A stretch of 64,000 nucleotides of DNA. Origin: Methylophaga sp. (GTDB lineage: Bacteria > Pseudomonadota > Gammaproteobacteria > Nitrosococcales > Methylophagaceae). The DNA is taken from positions 146,321 to 210,320 of the forward strand of contig JAFIFW010000018.1 of assembly GCA_020831825.1 (NCBI GenBank), written 5' to 3'. Under the pieces are notes generated by a model that saw only the letters and a program-made list of their open reading frames with translations, was not told where the DNA came from and searched no databases. Positions 56,601 to 64,000 of this stretch are shown piece after piece (the first letter of the stretch is position 1; every line of letters starts with the position of its first letter). A program made the translations under genes and the position numbers.

Positions 56601-56852
56601 ATCAGAGTGGATGGTATGTCCACAAAATGAGATACTGCGTGGTGTCTCAGAAACGCTCAGGCCTTGGCATGATTTAAACCACTGACGATCACGGTCTATC
56701 AGGGAAACAAGTGCAATCGGAACGGAAAACAACTGACAAGCAATTCTAGTGATCCTGTCAAAACGCTCATCTTGAGCCTGATCCAGCAAACCTGATTCAT
56801 CCAGGGCTTTTTGACGTTCAAGCTCGTTTTCGGGTGTTGATGGTACTTTCAT
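53613..56852 (-). CDS. Multi-PAS/GAF sensor histidine kinase
   Basis: 1079 aa from the ATG at 56852. Order: GAF (about 1-160), PAS (about 180-300), PAS (about 315-440), GAF (about 455-605), PAS (about 615-735), PAS (about 750-870), HisKA with the His in VSHELRTPLTSING, HATPase with SNAIKFSPDG and VRDHGSGID. No receiver and no membrane helix. It signals through the CheY-like protein and the Hpt-receiver-GGDEF protein of the same operon (26 bp and an overlap apart). The N-terminal GAF lacks clear metal ligands. Confidence 0.92.
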   Translation of the reverse strand: MKVPSTPENELERQKALDESGLLDQAQDERFDRITRIACQLFSVPIALVSLIDRDRQWFKSCQGLSVSETPRSISFCGHTIHSDKPLIVENALNDERFADNPLVLGHPDIRFYAGTALKTTDGLRLGTVCIIDQNPRHFSDKDARLLIDLGRTIETIIAADADVRTTYSTHEKILLESEKRARLFIEATGVGTWQWNVQTGETIFNERWAEMVGYTLEELFPISIDTWTRLVHPEDIATSDAALKRHFSGENAFYDCKARMLHKLGHWVWVHVRGQVFDWTPEGEPLLMYGTHTNITSEMHAQEALKTSRDELNSLISNMPGITYRCLPDTKWTMLYISTQIENISGYKAEEFIDNACISYADLIYPEDSKRVNEAVHSAINDGNRWHIQYRILTRDNEWCWVEERGRAIFDEASQRDILEGFIIDVTREHETEISLSKYQNALMLLNELALNTEQNIDQRLIHALHVARDYLDMDVAILSQIETDVYTVKSISSRHDIDIKPGKQLDLGLTWCQLLFSGEESELFIANIQSSNFSKHPCNEYFPIGAYIGVPVFVEGNVYGTLNFSRNENRNDFDQSERLFVGLMARWIGGLLESTLSSERLYKLFNQLPGTVYQFRRYPNGHVTFPFSSENILMLYGISSAQAKISAQPAFEKIHPDDLEQTSASIEASASTMTPWQAIYRVRKMDGTYRWVLGQSQPERLSDGSILWHGYINDIDAQEQARQALERNEKRLRGLFDFSPIGIALIDFETGQFIDLNAALLLPTGYTREEFLRLSYWELTPKKYQAEEEKALFDMQQTGRYGPFEKEYIRKDGSRYPIRLQGILSTDPDGRKVIWSLIEDISEPKRLEKMKDQFIATVSHELRTPLTSINGSISLLLGGVAGQLSERGMSLLENAARNGKRLTNLINDLLDIEKLVAGKMPMRMTVQPLAPLLDEAIDSVMNYAHQGMNKILVDHNCNGVRVHVDGARLIQALNNLLSNAIKFSPDGKEVHVITEVIGDDLLISVRDHGSGIDPEFQKYLFKRFSQGDSSDTRRLPGTGLGLAITREICDQMGGSVHFNNAKDGGSIFYIRLPVVKS

Positions 56853-56878
56853 GATGAAACTAGGCCTTGGATTGTGTG

Positions 56879-58531
56879 TTAATCTCCTGCAGCACAAACT
56901 TTATTGCGCCCAGCCTGTTTTGCCTGATATAACATTCTGTCTGCTTCTGCTAATAACTCATCTGCTGTATGGCCCGGATATTGTTCATTATCAATAACAC
57001 CTGCAGAAAGTGTGCAGCTAAAATTCTCCCCGACAGCACAAAATTGAATTGCTGCAAAGGCCTTACTGAGTGACTCAGCCAACTGAAACGCTTTTTTTTC
57101 AGTACAGTTTGGCAGGACCAACGTAAATTCTTCGCCACCATAACGACCTAACTTATCTGTTTGTCTAAAATGTTGACGTAAAAGAGTACCTAATGAAGCA
57201 ATCACTAAATCACCAGTAGCGTGGCCATAAGTGTCGTTGACGCGCTTGAAATGATCAATATCCAACATAATTACGCTGAAGGTATGTCTATTTCGAGTGG
57301 CATATTCACGTTCTGCTGTTAGTGCATTTTTGATAGCCGCGTGTTTCATTAACCCTGTCAGGCCATCTCGAATTACTGCTTGTTGTAATTTACGAAACAG
57401 CTCTACACGCCGTTGACAAGCACTTATTAGAAGATCTGGACTTACCGGCTTGAATAAACATGCATCACCACCTTCAAGCATGGCTAGCGTCTTGAGCTGA
57501 TCGTCAGACTTTGCCGAAGTGTATACAATTGGAATTTCGGACCAGTGTTCAAATTGCCCCAGAATTTTTACCATTTCGGTTCCCTGAGCATTGGGCAAAT
57601 GAAGACCCATAAGAACAACTTCGGGTGAAAACTCAATAACAGCTTGCAAAAAGTCTACAGTTTGACTTACCCAGCGTACTTTCATGCCCGATTGTTCAAG
57701 AATCATGCGGCAGTCAGTCGCAAAAGCGCTGTCATCTTCAACGATGAGTACACGCTCTGGTTCATCGTTCGCTCTCTTGAGAATGCCGGTGATGGCTGCA
57801 GCAATCCGCGGCACATCGAGTGGTTTTACAAAATAATTAAGTGCACCAACCCGAACAGCAGTAAGTCGAACCTCAAGGCTTTCCTCTGCTCCCATAAAGA
57901 TGATGGGACAGGTAAACGATTCAAGTTTTGTTCGCCAGAAAATAACTGGATCATGAGCTAACTCTGATCCACTATTAGCGCGGTGATCTATCAGTAATAA
58001 TGACGGGTTTGTTTTGTCTGAATTTTGTTCGCTGGCTAGGTTGAGTTGTTCGGCATTAGAAAAATATTCAATTTTGTAACCAAAACTATTCAATTGTTGC
58101 CCTACGTAGGTGGCAAGCATAGGATCTCGTTCAACGAGCCATATGCAGGGGGCTGCATCACTGTCAGTCGATTCAGATTCAACACTTGTAGTGTTATTCC
58201 TGATCAGATCTTGAGCAAATGCCTGATTGAGTTGCTCTACTACTTTATTTTTTTCCAGGCTGCCGTCACTTGGAGATTGATGCATCAATATGTGATCGAC
58301 TTGTTCCTTCAGACGGCGTGATTCGCGGCCTAGCTGGTCAAAACCGAAGGTGCCCGCATTACCTGACATTCGATGTAACTTCGAGGATAATTCATTCAAT
58401 GAACTTGTATCGCAGGCATGTGTTTCAAGTTTTACTAGTAGCTCTCCAATATTTTCAAGTTCAATTTCAAGCTTGTTTCTGTATGCCTCTCTCAGGGTTC
58501 TGAGCTTTGATTCGATGTTCTCATCTGTCAT
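56879..58531 (-). CDS. Hpt-receiver-receiver-GGDEF diguanylate cyclase
   Basis: 550 aa from the ATG at 58531, with GGAG upstream and 11 bp inside the CheY-like gene. An Hpt-like unit at the N-terminus has His in LHRMSGNAGTFG, but the Lys after it is Ser. Receiver 1 (about 135-265) keeps an Asp in LLLIDHRA; receiver 2 (about 270-390) has its phosphoacceptor Asp replaced by Gly (VVLMGLHLP). The GGDEF domain (about 400-545) has GRYGGEEF and an RQTD inhibitory site five residues before it. It should make c-di-GMP under control of the kinase encoded 26 bp downstream. Confidence 0.92.
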   Translation of the reverse strand: MTDENIESKLRTLREAYRNKLEIELENIGELLVKLETHACDTSSLNELSSKLHRMSGNAGTFGFDQLGRESRRLKEQVDHILMHQSPSDGSLEKNKVVEQLNQAFAQDLIRNNTTSVESESTDSDAAPCIWLVERDPMLATYVGQQLNSFGYKIEYFSNAEQLNLASEQNSDKTNPSLLLIDHRANSGSELAHDPVIFWRTKLESFTCPIIFMGAEESLEVRLTAVRVGALNYFVKPLDVPRIAAAITGILKRANDEPERVLIVEDDSAFATDCRMILEQSGMKVRWVSQTVDFLQAVIEFSPEVVLMGLHLPNAQGTEMVKILGQFEHWSEIPIVYTSAKSDDQLKTLAMLEGGDACLFKPVSPDLLISACQRRVELFRKLQQAVIRDGLTGLMKHAAIKNALTAEREYATRNRHTFSVIMLDIDHFKRVNDTYGHATGDLVIASLGTLLRQHFRQTDKLGRYGGEEFTLVLPNCTEKKAFQLAESLSKAFAAIQFCAVGENFSCTLSAGVIDNEQYPGHTADELLAEADRMLYQAKQAGRNKVCAAGD

Positions 58532-58913
58532 CCAGGCGACTCCATATCTCCTGCAATTTCTCTGCAAGCATCATAGGATCAAATGGTTTGGAAATGACGT
58601 CATTAACACCGAGTTTTTGATAGTCTGAAAGTGCTTCAGCTTGAATTTTTGCTGTCAAAAAAACTACTGCAGTTGAGTCTGTGATAAGTTTTTGCGCCCT
58701 GAGAGCCCGAAGGGTAGATGGTCCATCCATTTCAGGCATCATGACATCAAGAAGAATCAACTGAGGGTCAAATTTATCAATGGATTCAAGCGCCACTTTT
58801 CCTGAGTCGCAAACAAGCACTTCCATTCCCCCAACATCTCGTATTGCCAGGGTGGCGATTTCACGAATATCCGGATCATCATCTACATACAAGACTCGTT
58901 TTAATTGTCCCAC
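58521..58913 (-). CDS. CheY-like response regulator
   Basis: 130 aa single receiver. Acid pocket DDDPD near the start, phosphoacceptor Asp in ILLDVMMPEMDG, Thr in FLTAK, Lys in SKPFDP. It has no output domain and is the first gene of an operon with a GGDEF protein and a large kinase, overlapping the next gene by 11 bp. It may act as phosphate carrier or sink. Confidence 0.93.
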   Translation of the reverse strand: MGQLKRVLYVDDDPDIREIATLAIRDVGGMEVLVCDSGKVALESIDKFDPQLILLDVMMPEMDGPSTLRALRAQKLITDSTAVVFLTAKIQAEALSDYQKLGVNDVISKPFDPMMLAEKLQEIWSRLDDR

Positions 58914-59309
58914 TCAATGTCACCCTTGCCCAAGCATAATTTTTATGCCGCTAAAATAGCATGATCGACTCATATTCAGAACAGAATAAATAGTCCTGGT
59001 CAATTGTCAGTTTAAGCATAAGTTGCAAAAGACAACATATAGAAAACAACTGCTTATAATTTTTGATCTCAGGCTTAGACAATCTAAGGTTTAACCATAA
59101 TTTACTTATTTAATGCTTATTTATAGCAAAAAATGAAAAATACTATTTTTTCGCATTAACTGACTGTATTCTATGAGGTTATGTCATTTTATGATGCTTG
59201 TATGACCTCCTGAACAACAATAGCATGGGCTCTCGCTCCCTTACAACACATAAAAACGATATTCGAGTGGGGGCGTGAGAAACCTACCCATTGTGAGGCT
59301 GATAGATAA

Positions 59310-59501
59310 TTTAGCCGTTTCAGAGAGGTTGCGAGACGACTCGTAGCTGACAATTACGCACCAAGCTGGTTTGAGTCCATACGCTATATTGCCTCGCTCG
59401 GAGAAGATAAAGACTTACGATTTGTTGACGATGACATCAATAATGTAATCATCGAGGATGATTACCCGCCATATATCAAACGCAGTAGAGGCAACGACTA
59501 G
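59310..59501 (+). pseudogene. Remnant of a broken gene
   Basis: The 945-bp gap between 58914 and 59858 holds no intact gene. Within it a 63-codon open stretch without a start codon encodes a coherent protein tail: REVARRLVADNYAPSWFES, then EDKDLRFVDDDINNVIIEDD and YPPYIKRSRGND before a stop. The composition looks coding, so it is probably the 3' end of a gene that lost its front; the frame is closed upstream by a TAA. Family not recognised. Confidence 0.45.
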
Positions 59502-59858
59502 TTCAGATAAAAGAATATTGACCCGTATACACTCGAACCTCCTGATTCAACTGATAATGATCTCCAACGCATAGCCATAGCCCTCATGAAATTTACTGCC
59601 CATGAATCAATTTGAATCTACAGACCGATCTGCCTGGCGCCCCTCCCACAAAAACATGTTCACCCGATTAATTCCGTAGCGTTGCATATAATGCATACTA
59701 TACAAAAAATCCAATAAAAACATATAGATAGGTGTTGACAGGCTGTGCTTTGGTGTGTTCCCATGGTCTCAAAAGAAGCCTCAAAAAGGCTTGAGCTTTG
59801 TTGAAAGTTTATTGCGACCGTCATGGGGATATGGGAGCAGACGCACAGGAGATACTCG

Positions 59859-60200
59859 ATGACTGTTGTGAATATGCCTAAAGCCGATGTGATACTTAAA
59901 AACTGGAATATTTTGCAAATAACGGTTCCTGGGTCAGGTCATACCGGTGAAATATTTATTGGATTTAGTGTTAACGACGGGCTCGGTCGACTAAGTACAA
60001 AAATAGTCAGTTTCGATGAGGAGGCGAAAACGGGTGTTACATCTTCTGGATCAAGATATACATGTATCGGTGAGCCCGGCGTGCCAGACGACGAGGCCAT
60101 TTATGTGCTTGAACAGCAAGTCGGTGAAGAGAAAGTTAGAAGTGAGCTTTTTTCAGAAGATCGTGACGGCAGCTTGAAGTTTCTTTACCCACTGAAATGA
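59859..60200 (+). CDS. Small protein of an accessory paralogous pair
   Basis: 113 aa from the ATG at 59859, which has AGGAG seven bases before it; the frame extends to 59823. It shares with the 61571 gene a run of marks: N-W-N-I-L near the start, then VSFD, TGVTSSGSRYTCIGEP. The two are therefore diverged copies about 1.7 kb apart. No signal peptide, no catalytic motif. Small families of this kind occur as immunity genes near toxin systems, but no toxin gene is seen here. Confidence 0.6.
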   Translation: MTVVNMPKADVILKNWNILQITVPGSGHTGEIFIGFSVNDGLGRLSTKIVSFDEEAKTGVTSSGSRYTCIGEPGVPDDEAIYVLEQQVGEEKVRSELFSEDRDGSLKFLYPLK

Positions 60201-60215
60201 CTGAAGGGCTCGAAA

Positions 60216-60974
60216 ATGAGAATACAGATTGCATCAGATTTGCACTTGTTTCATGAAAAAACTTATGACTTTCCGTGTATTGATAGTGATGTTTTGGTCC
60301 TCGCGGGAGACATAGCGCCTGGCTCTCGCAGTATCAATTTTGCACAGAAAATTGCAGATAAACATGAAAAGCCGGTGCTGTTTGTCGCTGGCAATCACGA
60401 ATATTACTTCAATAATTTTGAGCAGTTGCATGAATCATTCAAAAATTTCTCTGATAAAAGTGACAATGTGTTTTTTCTAGACTGCGATTCATTTGAATAT
60501 CAAGGTGTACGCTTTCTGGGAGCAACACTGTGGACCGATTACAGTCTAGGTGGACAGTTTCAATTGTCAGATGTGATGGATGCAGCCACATACTTTATCA
60601 ATGATCACGTCTACATCAAGGCTGGCTTGAAAGGCAATTTCACCCCCAATGATGCAATCAACGAACACAATAAAGCCAGAGCGTTTTTGAACGCAGAGCT
60701 TACCAAACCCTATGATGGCAAAACAGTCGTTATCACTCACCACGCTCCTAGTCTCAAATGTGTCCACCCGAACTTCGGTATCAACCTTATCTCTGGAGCA
60801 TTTATGTCGGATTGTGATCAGTTAGTTGAGAAAGCTGATTTGTGGGTGTTTGGACATACACATGCCAATGTTGATATGTACATTGGCAAATGCCGTCTAG
60901 TCAGTAATCAGCACGGTTATTCCAATGAAAAGATGCCGGTTCCGTTCAGGCATGATCTGCTTATTCATGTTTAG
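60216..60974 (+). CDS. Metallophosphoesterase
   Basis: 252 aa calcineurin-like phosphoesterase with all five motifs: SDLHLFHE, LAGDIAPGSR, AGNHEYYF, VITHHAPS and GHTHANVD. The enzyme uses two metal ions to split phosphate esters or nucleic acids; the substrate is unknown. It is cytoplasmic. It lies 15 bp after the first of the paired small genes, probably on one transcript. A GAAGGG precedes the ATG. Confidence 0.88.
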   Translation: MRIQIASDLHLFHEKTYDFPCIDSDVLVLAGDIAPGSRSINFAQKIADKHEKPVLFVAGNHEYYFNNFEQLHESFKNFSDKSDNVFFLDCDSFEYQGVRFLGATLWTDYSLGGQFQLSDVMDAATYFINDHVYIKAGLKGNFTPNDAINEHNKARAFLNAELTKPYDGKTVVITHHAPSLKCVHPNFGINLISGAFMSDCDQLVEKADLWVFGHTHANVDMYIGKCRLVSNQHGYSNEKMPVPFRHDLLIHV

Positions 60975-61052
60975 TTTTTCACACATCCGTTTGTTTCACT
61001 GAAGATATGGAACCAGTAAAACCTCTGTGTTTAGATTTAGTCGGCAATAGAA

Positions 61053-61505
61053 ATGAAAAGAGAACTCCAGGAAGAAATATTCTCAAAGTGTCCGATAATT
61101 TACCGTCATCGGTTCGCAGGACCTGAGCACAACCTGATGTGCTTTGGGTTTGACTGTGGTAGCGGTTGGTTCGAGATCATCCTTGAACTGTCTATCGACA
61201 TTGAAAAAGTTGTCGAAAAAATCAAAGCTAATGGTCTTGATGAGACCCGGTTACCGATGGTCACACAAGTGAAAGAGAAGTATGGCGGCTTGAATTTCTA
61301 CATGCGGGGCGAGAATAAAGAAATATCTGCATTGATTCATAGAGCTGCAAAACGTTCAGTAAAAACTTGTGAAAAGTGCGGAAGCCCGGGCAAGTTTCGC
61401 AACATTGTTGGTTGGTACGTGACGGAATGTCAGGCATGTTTTGATGAGCGCGACAACTTTAAAAATCAGCTACGACGCACTAGCGGGACTGATAGTCAAA
61501 AGTAA
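61053..61505 (+). CDS. Hypothetical protein with zinc-ribbon-like end
   Basis: 150 aa. The first part has HNLMCFGFDCGSGWFEII and TQVKEKYGGLNFYMRG, marks of a common bacterial hypothetical family that is often in accessory regions. The end has a two-plus-two Cys knuckle, CEKCGSPGKFRN and ECQACFDER, which could bind zinc. No function is known. It follows the phosphoesterase by 78 bp; the start has no strong ribosome site. Confidence 0.6.
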   Translation: MKRELQEEIFSKCPIIYRHRFAGPEHNLMCFGFDCGSGWFEIILELSIDIEKVVEKIKANGLDETRLPMVTQVKEKYGGLNFYMRGENKEISALIHRAAKRSVKTCEKCGSPGKFRNIVGWYVTECQACFDERDNFKNQLRRTSGTDSQK

Positions 61506-61570
61506 TCTCCTGACTACCTTCCTGATGGGTGTAAGTGCGGAAATGATTTGGATATTGAACTAATCACTCT

Positions 61571-61873
61571 ATGAACACAGAGCATGAAATTGTACTCTTC
61601 CACTGGAACATCCTGGAGCTCAGTGATGAGTTGGCTATTTTCGTTGGACTGCGTGAGAAAATGGGCACCACATCGCCATATTTATTTAGATATAGTACAG
61701 CGGTCGTTAGCTTTGATAATCAGACCGGAGTAGGGATTACGGAATCAGGTCGTATCTATAGGTGTATTGGTGCACCGAGCGATCCAAAGGGAGAGATTCG
61801 AGCGATGGTTCGGGAAATAATGCGAGGTAAAAGCTTTCGGTTTCGTTATGATTTCGGCTCACTCCATGGGTAA
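61571..61873 (+). CDS. Second small protein of the accessory pair
   Basis: 100 aa. It lines up by eye with the 59859 product: FHWNILELSD against LKNWNILQIT, then AVVSFDNQTGVGITESGRIY-RCIGAP against the matching part of the other. Identity is low, so the copies are old or came separately. A perfect 24-bp palindrome lies 44 bp downstream. No ribosome site is clear. Confidence 0.5.
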   Translation: MNTEHEIVLFHWNILELSDELAIFVGLREKMGTTSPYLFRYSTAVVSFDNQTGVGITESGRIYRCIGAPSDPKGEIRAMVREIMRGKSFRFRYDFGSLHG

Positions 61874-61916
61874 GAAGAGTAGAGTCACGTGCAGCTCTAT
61901 CTTCATAGGTTGCCGC

Positions 61917-61940
61917 TGCATCCAGGCTAGCCTGGATGCA
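61917..61940. repeat. Perfect 24-bp palindrome
   Basis: TGCATCCAGGCT followed directly by its reverse complement AGCCTGGATGCA with no spacer, then TCAAAAAG. The rest of the 560-bp gap 61874-62435 shows no convincing gene. It could be a terminator stem, an operator or a recombination or nuclease site. It is the longest spacer-free perfect dyad noticed in the window. Confidence 0.7.
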
Positions 61941-62435
61941 TCAAAAAGTATCTGGTGTGCTCGTAGTTCTGAGCAACTGCAATGGTTTGAACGGGATATT
62001 CATCAACTAAAGAGCCTAGTGCTTCTGGCTTCCAACAGACTGAAATAAGTCAGCATATCGAAAATCGTTACAGATACACCGGCCAATAAGTCCGCTTTAG
62101 CGGCCCGCTTAGGGGATAGTATGGGTTCATTTCCACTACATCAAACTGGCGTCCATGTGACCAGATTGGAGGAAACTACTAACCGAATGTACTACTCCCG
62201 GTATTAAATGGATCTTATCTCTGGATCGTCAGTCTCGCCCGAGAATACGAGCAAGAAACCCACATTCAACCGCAGCCTGCATACACCTGAATTCTTTTTG
62301 CGACGAAATCCGTAAAACCAATTAAGAAGCCTGAGTTACTTTATTTGCATCAAAAGCGATGAAGCAGAACTGGTTTGACATTTAACCGGGAACAGCAGAT
62401 TATTTCTGCATCATTAGTTATGAATAGGTCTAGCC

Positions 62436-63038
62436 GTGAAATTAAAACAGATCGCAACCATCACTGCAGGCTATCCATTTCGGGGCAAAATCGCTGAAGT
62501 GGCAGGTTCCGCTGTGGTCGCGGTTCAGATGAAGGATGTTTCGCTAACCGAAGGGATTCGCTGGTCAGACTGTATTGAAACCACGCTCCCCGGCAAGCGT
62601 GAACCCGACTACCTCACCACAGGCGATATTTTGGTGGCCGCTCGCGGCAGCCATAACTACGCCGTACAGGTGAATCAGGCACTGGCCTCCACCGGTAAGC
62701 AGGCCGTTGCTGCGCCGCATTTTTTTCTGGTGCGTATAAAAAGTACCAGCCTGAAGAAGAGAGACATTCTGCCTGAGTTTCTGGTGTGGTTACTGAATCA
62801 GGCACCGGCTCAGCGTTATTTTGAGCAGAATGCCGAAGGCACCTTAACAAAGAGTATTCGCCGCAGTGTGTTGGAAGATACTCCAGTAGTGGTGCCGCCC
62901 CTGGCAAAGCAGCGAGCAATTATTGCGATGGCCAACACCTTGGGCCAAGAGCAAAGGTTGATGCAAAGGCTAGTAAACAACGGCGAACGCATGATGGGCG
63001 TAATCGCCAACAACTTATACCAGGCGCATGGCCACTAA
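62436..63038 (+). CDS. hsdS: Type I restriction specificity subunit HsdS, half-size
   Basis: 200 aa from a GTG start. One target-recognition domain (PDYLTTGDILVAARGSHN) and one conserved end with the coiled-coil region (VVVPPLAKQRAIIAMANTLGQEQRLM) are present; normal HsdS has two of each in about 400 aa. Two copies may act as a dimer and so read a symmetrical site, or this is a truncated gene. It precedes hsdM, the reverse of the most common order. A dyad GGGCCA-N9-TGGCCC lies at 63070-63090 between the two. Confidence 0.85.
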   Translation: MKLKQIATITAGYPFRGKIAEVAGSAVVAVQMKDVSLTEGIRWSDCIETTLPGKREPDYLTTGDILVAARGSHNYAVQVNQALASTGKQAVAAPHFFLVRIKSTSLKKRDILPEFLVWLLNQAPAQRYFEQNAEGTLTKSIRRSVLEDTPVVVPPLAKQRAIIAMANTLGQEQRLMQRLVNNGERMMGVIANNLYQAHGH

Positions 63039-63109
63039 ACAGCCAGCACAAAAAATTTAAGACTTGACCGGGCCAGCCATTGATTGGCCCTACTAAAAGG
63101 AAGCAATGG

Positions 63110-64000
63110 ATGAACGACAAAATCAATCAAGACAGCATTAACAAAGCGCTCTGGAATGCCTGCGATACCTTTCGGGGTACCATCAGCGCCGACACCTATA
63201 AAGATTTCATCCTGACCATGCTGTTCCTCAAATACATCTCCGACGTATGGCAGGATCACTACGATGGCTACAAGGCCGAGTACGGCGACGAGCCGGAACT
63301 CATCGTAGAGATGATGAAAAACGAGCGCTTTGTACTGCCCAAGGCGGCCAGTTTCTATACCCTGTATGAACGCCGTCACGAACCAGGAAACGGCGAGCGC
63401 ATCGACCAGGCGCTGCACGCCATTGAAGAAGCCAATGGCACCAAACTGAAAGATGCCGGTAAGAGCGTATTCCAGGACATCAGCTTTAACACCGACAAGC
63501 TGGGTGAAGAAAAGCAAAAGAACACCATTCTGCGCCACCTTTTGGAAGACTTTGCCAAGCCAGAGCTGAACCTCAAACCCAGCCGCGTCGGCACGCTGGA
63601 TGTGATTGGTAACGCTTATGAATACCTAATCAAAAACTACGCCGCCAGCGGTGGCCAGAAAGCCGGTGAGTTTTATACCCCACCCGAAGTCAGTGAGTTG
63701 ATTGCAGAACTGCTCGACCCACAACCCGGCAACAGCATTTGTGATCCGGCCTGTGGCTCTGCCTCGCTATTGATGAAGTGTGGCAACAAAGTTCGCAATA
63801 ACCACGGCAGCAAGCAATACGCCCTGTACGGTCAGGAAGCCATCGGCTCTACCTGGTCGCTGGCAAAAATGAACATGTTCCTGCACGGTGAAGATAACCA
63901 CAAAATTGAATGGGGCGACACTATCCGTATCCCCAAACACCTGGATAAAAACGGCGAGCTGATGCTGTTTGATATCGTGACCGCCAACCCGCCATTCAGC
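63110..64000 (+). CDS. hsdM: Type I restriction-modification methyltransferase HsdM, N-terminal part
   Basis: The frame from the ATG at 63110 runs out of the window after 297 codons. The N-terminal helical domain is marked by WNACDTFRGTISADTYKDF, then the SAM motif DPACGSASLLMK, and the catalytic NPPF at the very last bases (ANPPFS). It methylates adenine as partner of HsdS. A ribosome site AAGGAAG precedes it. The rest of the gene and the restriction subunit hsdR should lie past the window end. Confidence 0.93.
   Translation, partial: MNDKINQDSINKALWNACDTFRGTISADTYKDFILTMLFLKYISDVWQDHYDGYKAEYGDEPELIVEMMKNERFVLPKAASFYTLYERRHEPGNGERIDQALHAIEEANGTKLKDAGKSVFQDISFNTDKLGEEKQKNTILRHLLEDFAKPELNLKPSRVGTLDVIGNAYEYLIKNYAASGGQKAGEFYTPPEVSELIAELLDPQPGNSICDPACGSASLLMKCGNKVRNNHGSKQYALYGQEAIGSTWSLAKMNMFLHGEDNHKIEWGDTIRIPKHLDKNGELMLFDIVTANPPFS

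Noticed and set aside
63035..63538. Long minus-strand ORF near the window end
   Set aside because: It is the antisense of hsdM, whose protein sequence is clear.

Overview
The window looks like chromosome of a gammaproteobacterial methylotroph, most like the Methylophaga/Piscirickettsiaceae group. The reasons are a formaldehyde-activating-enzyme homologue, an orphan pqqA for the PQQ cofactor of methanol dehydrogenase, many c-di-GMP and phosphorelay proteins, MetY, DbpA, TorF-type porin and NnrS genes, and moderate GC. The genus is an inference. No tRNA, rRNA, CRISPR array, insertion sequence or integrase was seen.

Layout. 0-14.5 kb holds mostly housekeeping genes: the end of an FtsX-like permease, a PAS-GAF-GGDEF cyclase, a HAD dehalogenase, mtgA, a fused secDF, dacB (PBP4), a Fae homologue lacking the catalytic His, and a DUF3482 GTPase/DUF2868 pair. 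14.6-16.7 kb is a persulfide/sulfite detoxification operon (rhodanese, TSUP exporter, persulfide dioxygenase) behind a BigR-like palindrome. 16.7-24.2 kb is a phosphorelay operon (hybrid kinase, receiver-GGDEF-EAL, Hpt) with a cysteine hydrolase, plus a chemoreceptor with a CZB-type zinc-binding motif in its sensor region. 24.2-30.8 kb has an alcohol dehydrogenase, katG, a glycine-zipper protein, dbpA and the 23-codon pqqA.

30.8-40.6 kb is the most striking metabolic region. It has HisI and dihydroorotase paralogues that each lack a canonical metal ligand, a SufE protein, an operon of methyltransferase, TonB receptor and FecBCDE-type ABC importer, and a COG0523 metallochaperone. Three related 18-bp AT-rich motifs of Fur/Zur type sit in its promoters. 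I read it as a metal-starvation (probably zinc) locus.

42.5-49.8 kb is a guanidine assimilation operon on the minus strand: a perfect NtrC-type palindrome, a sigma-54 promoter, a guanidine-I (ykkC) riboswitch, a substrate-binding protein gene reduced to its ends, the permease and ATPase, two DUF1989 carboxyguanidine deiminase subunits, and a 1198-aa urea/guanidine carboxylase. No allophanate hydrolase gene lies in the window.

49.8-58.9 kb has a putative nuclease with two DNA-binding-like repeats, metY, nnrS and a second kinase/Hpt-receiver-GGDEF/CheY operon. 58.9-64 kb is an accessory region of low gene density: a broken gene remnant, a paralogous pair of small proteins around a metallophosphoesterase and a zinc-ribbon-like protein, a perfect 24-bp palindrome, and a type I restriction system (half-size hsdS, then hsdM cut by the window end).
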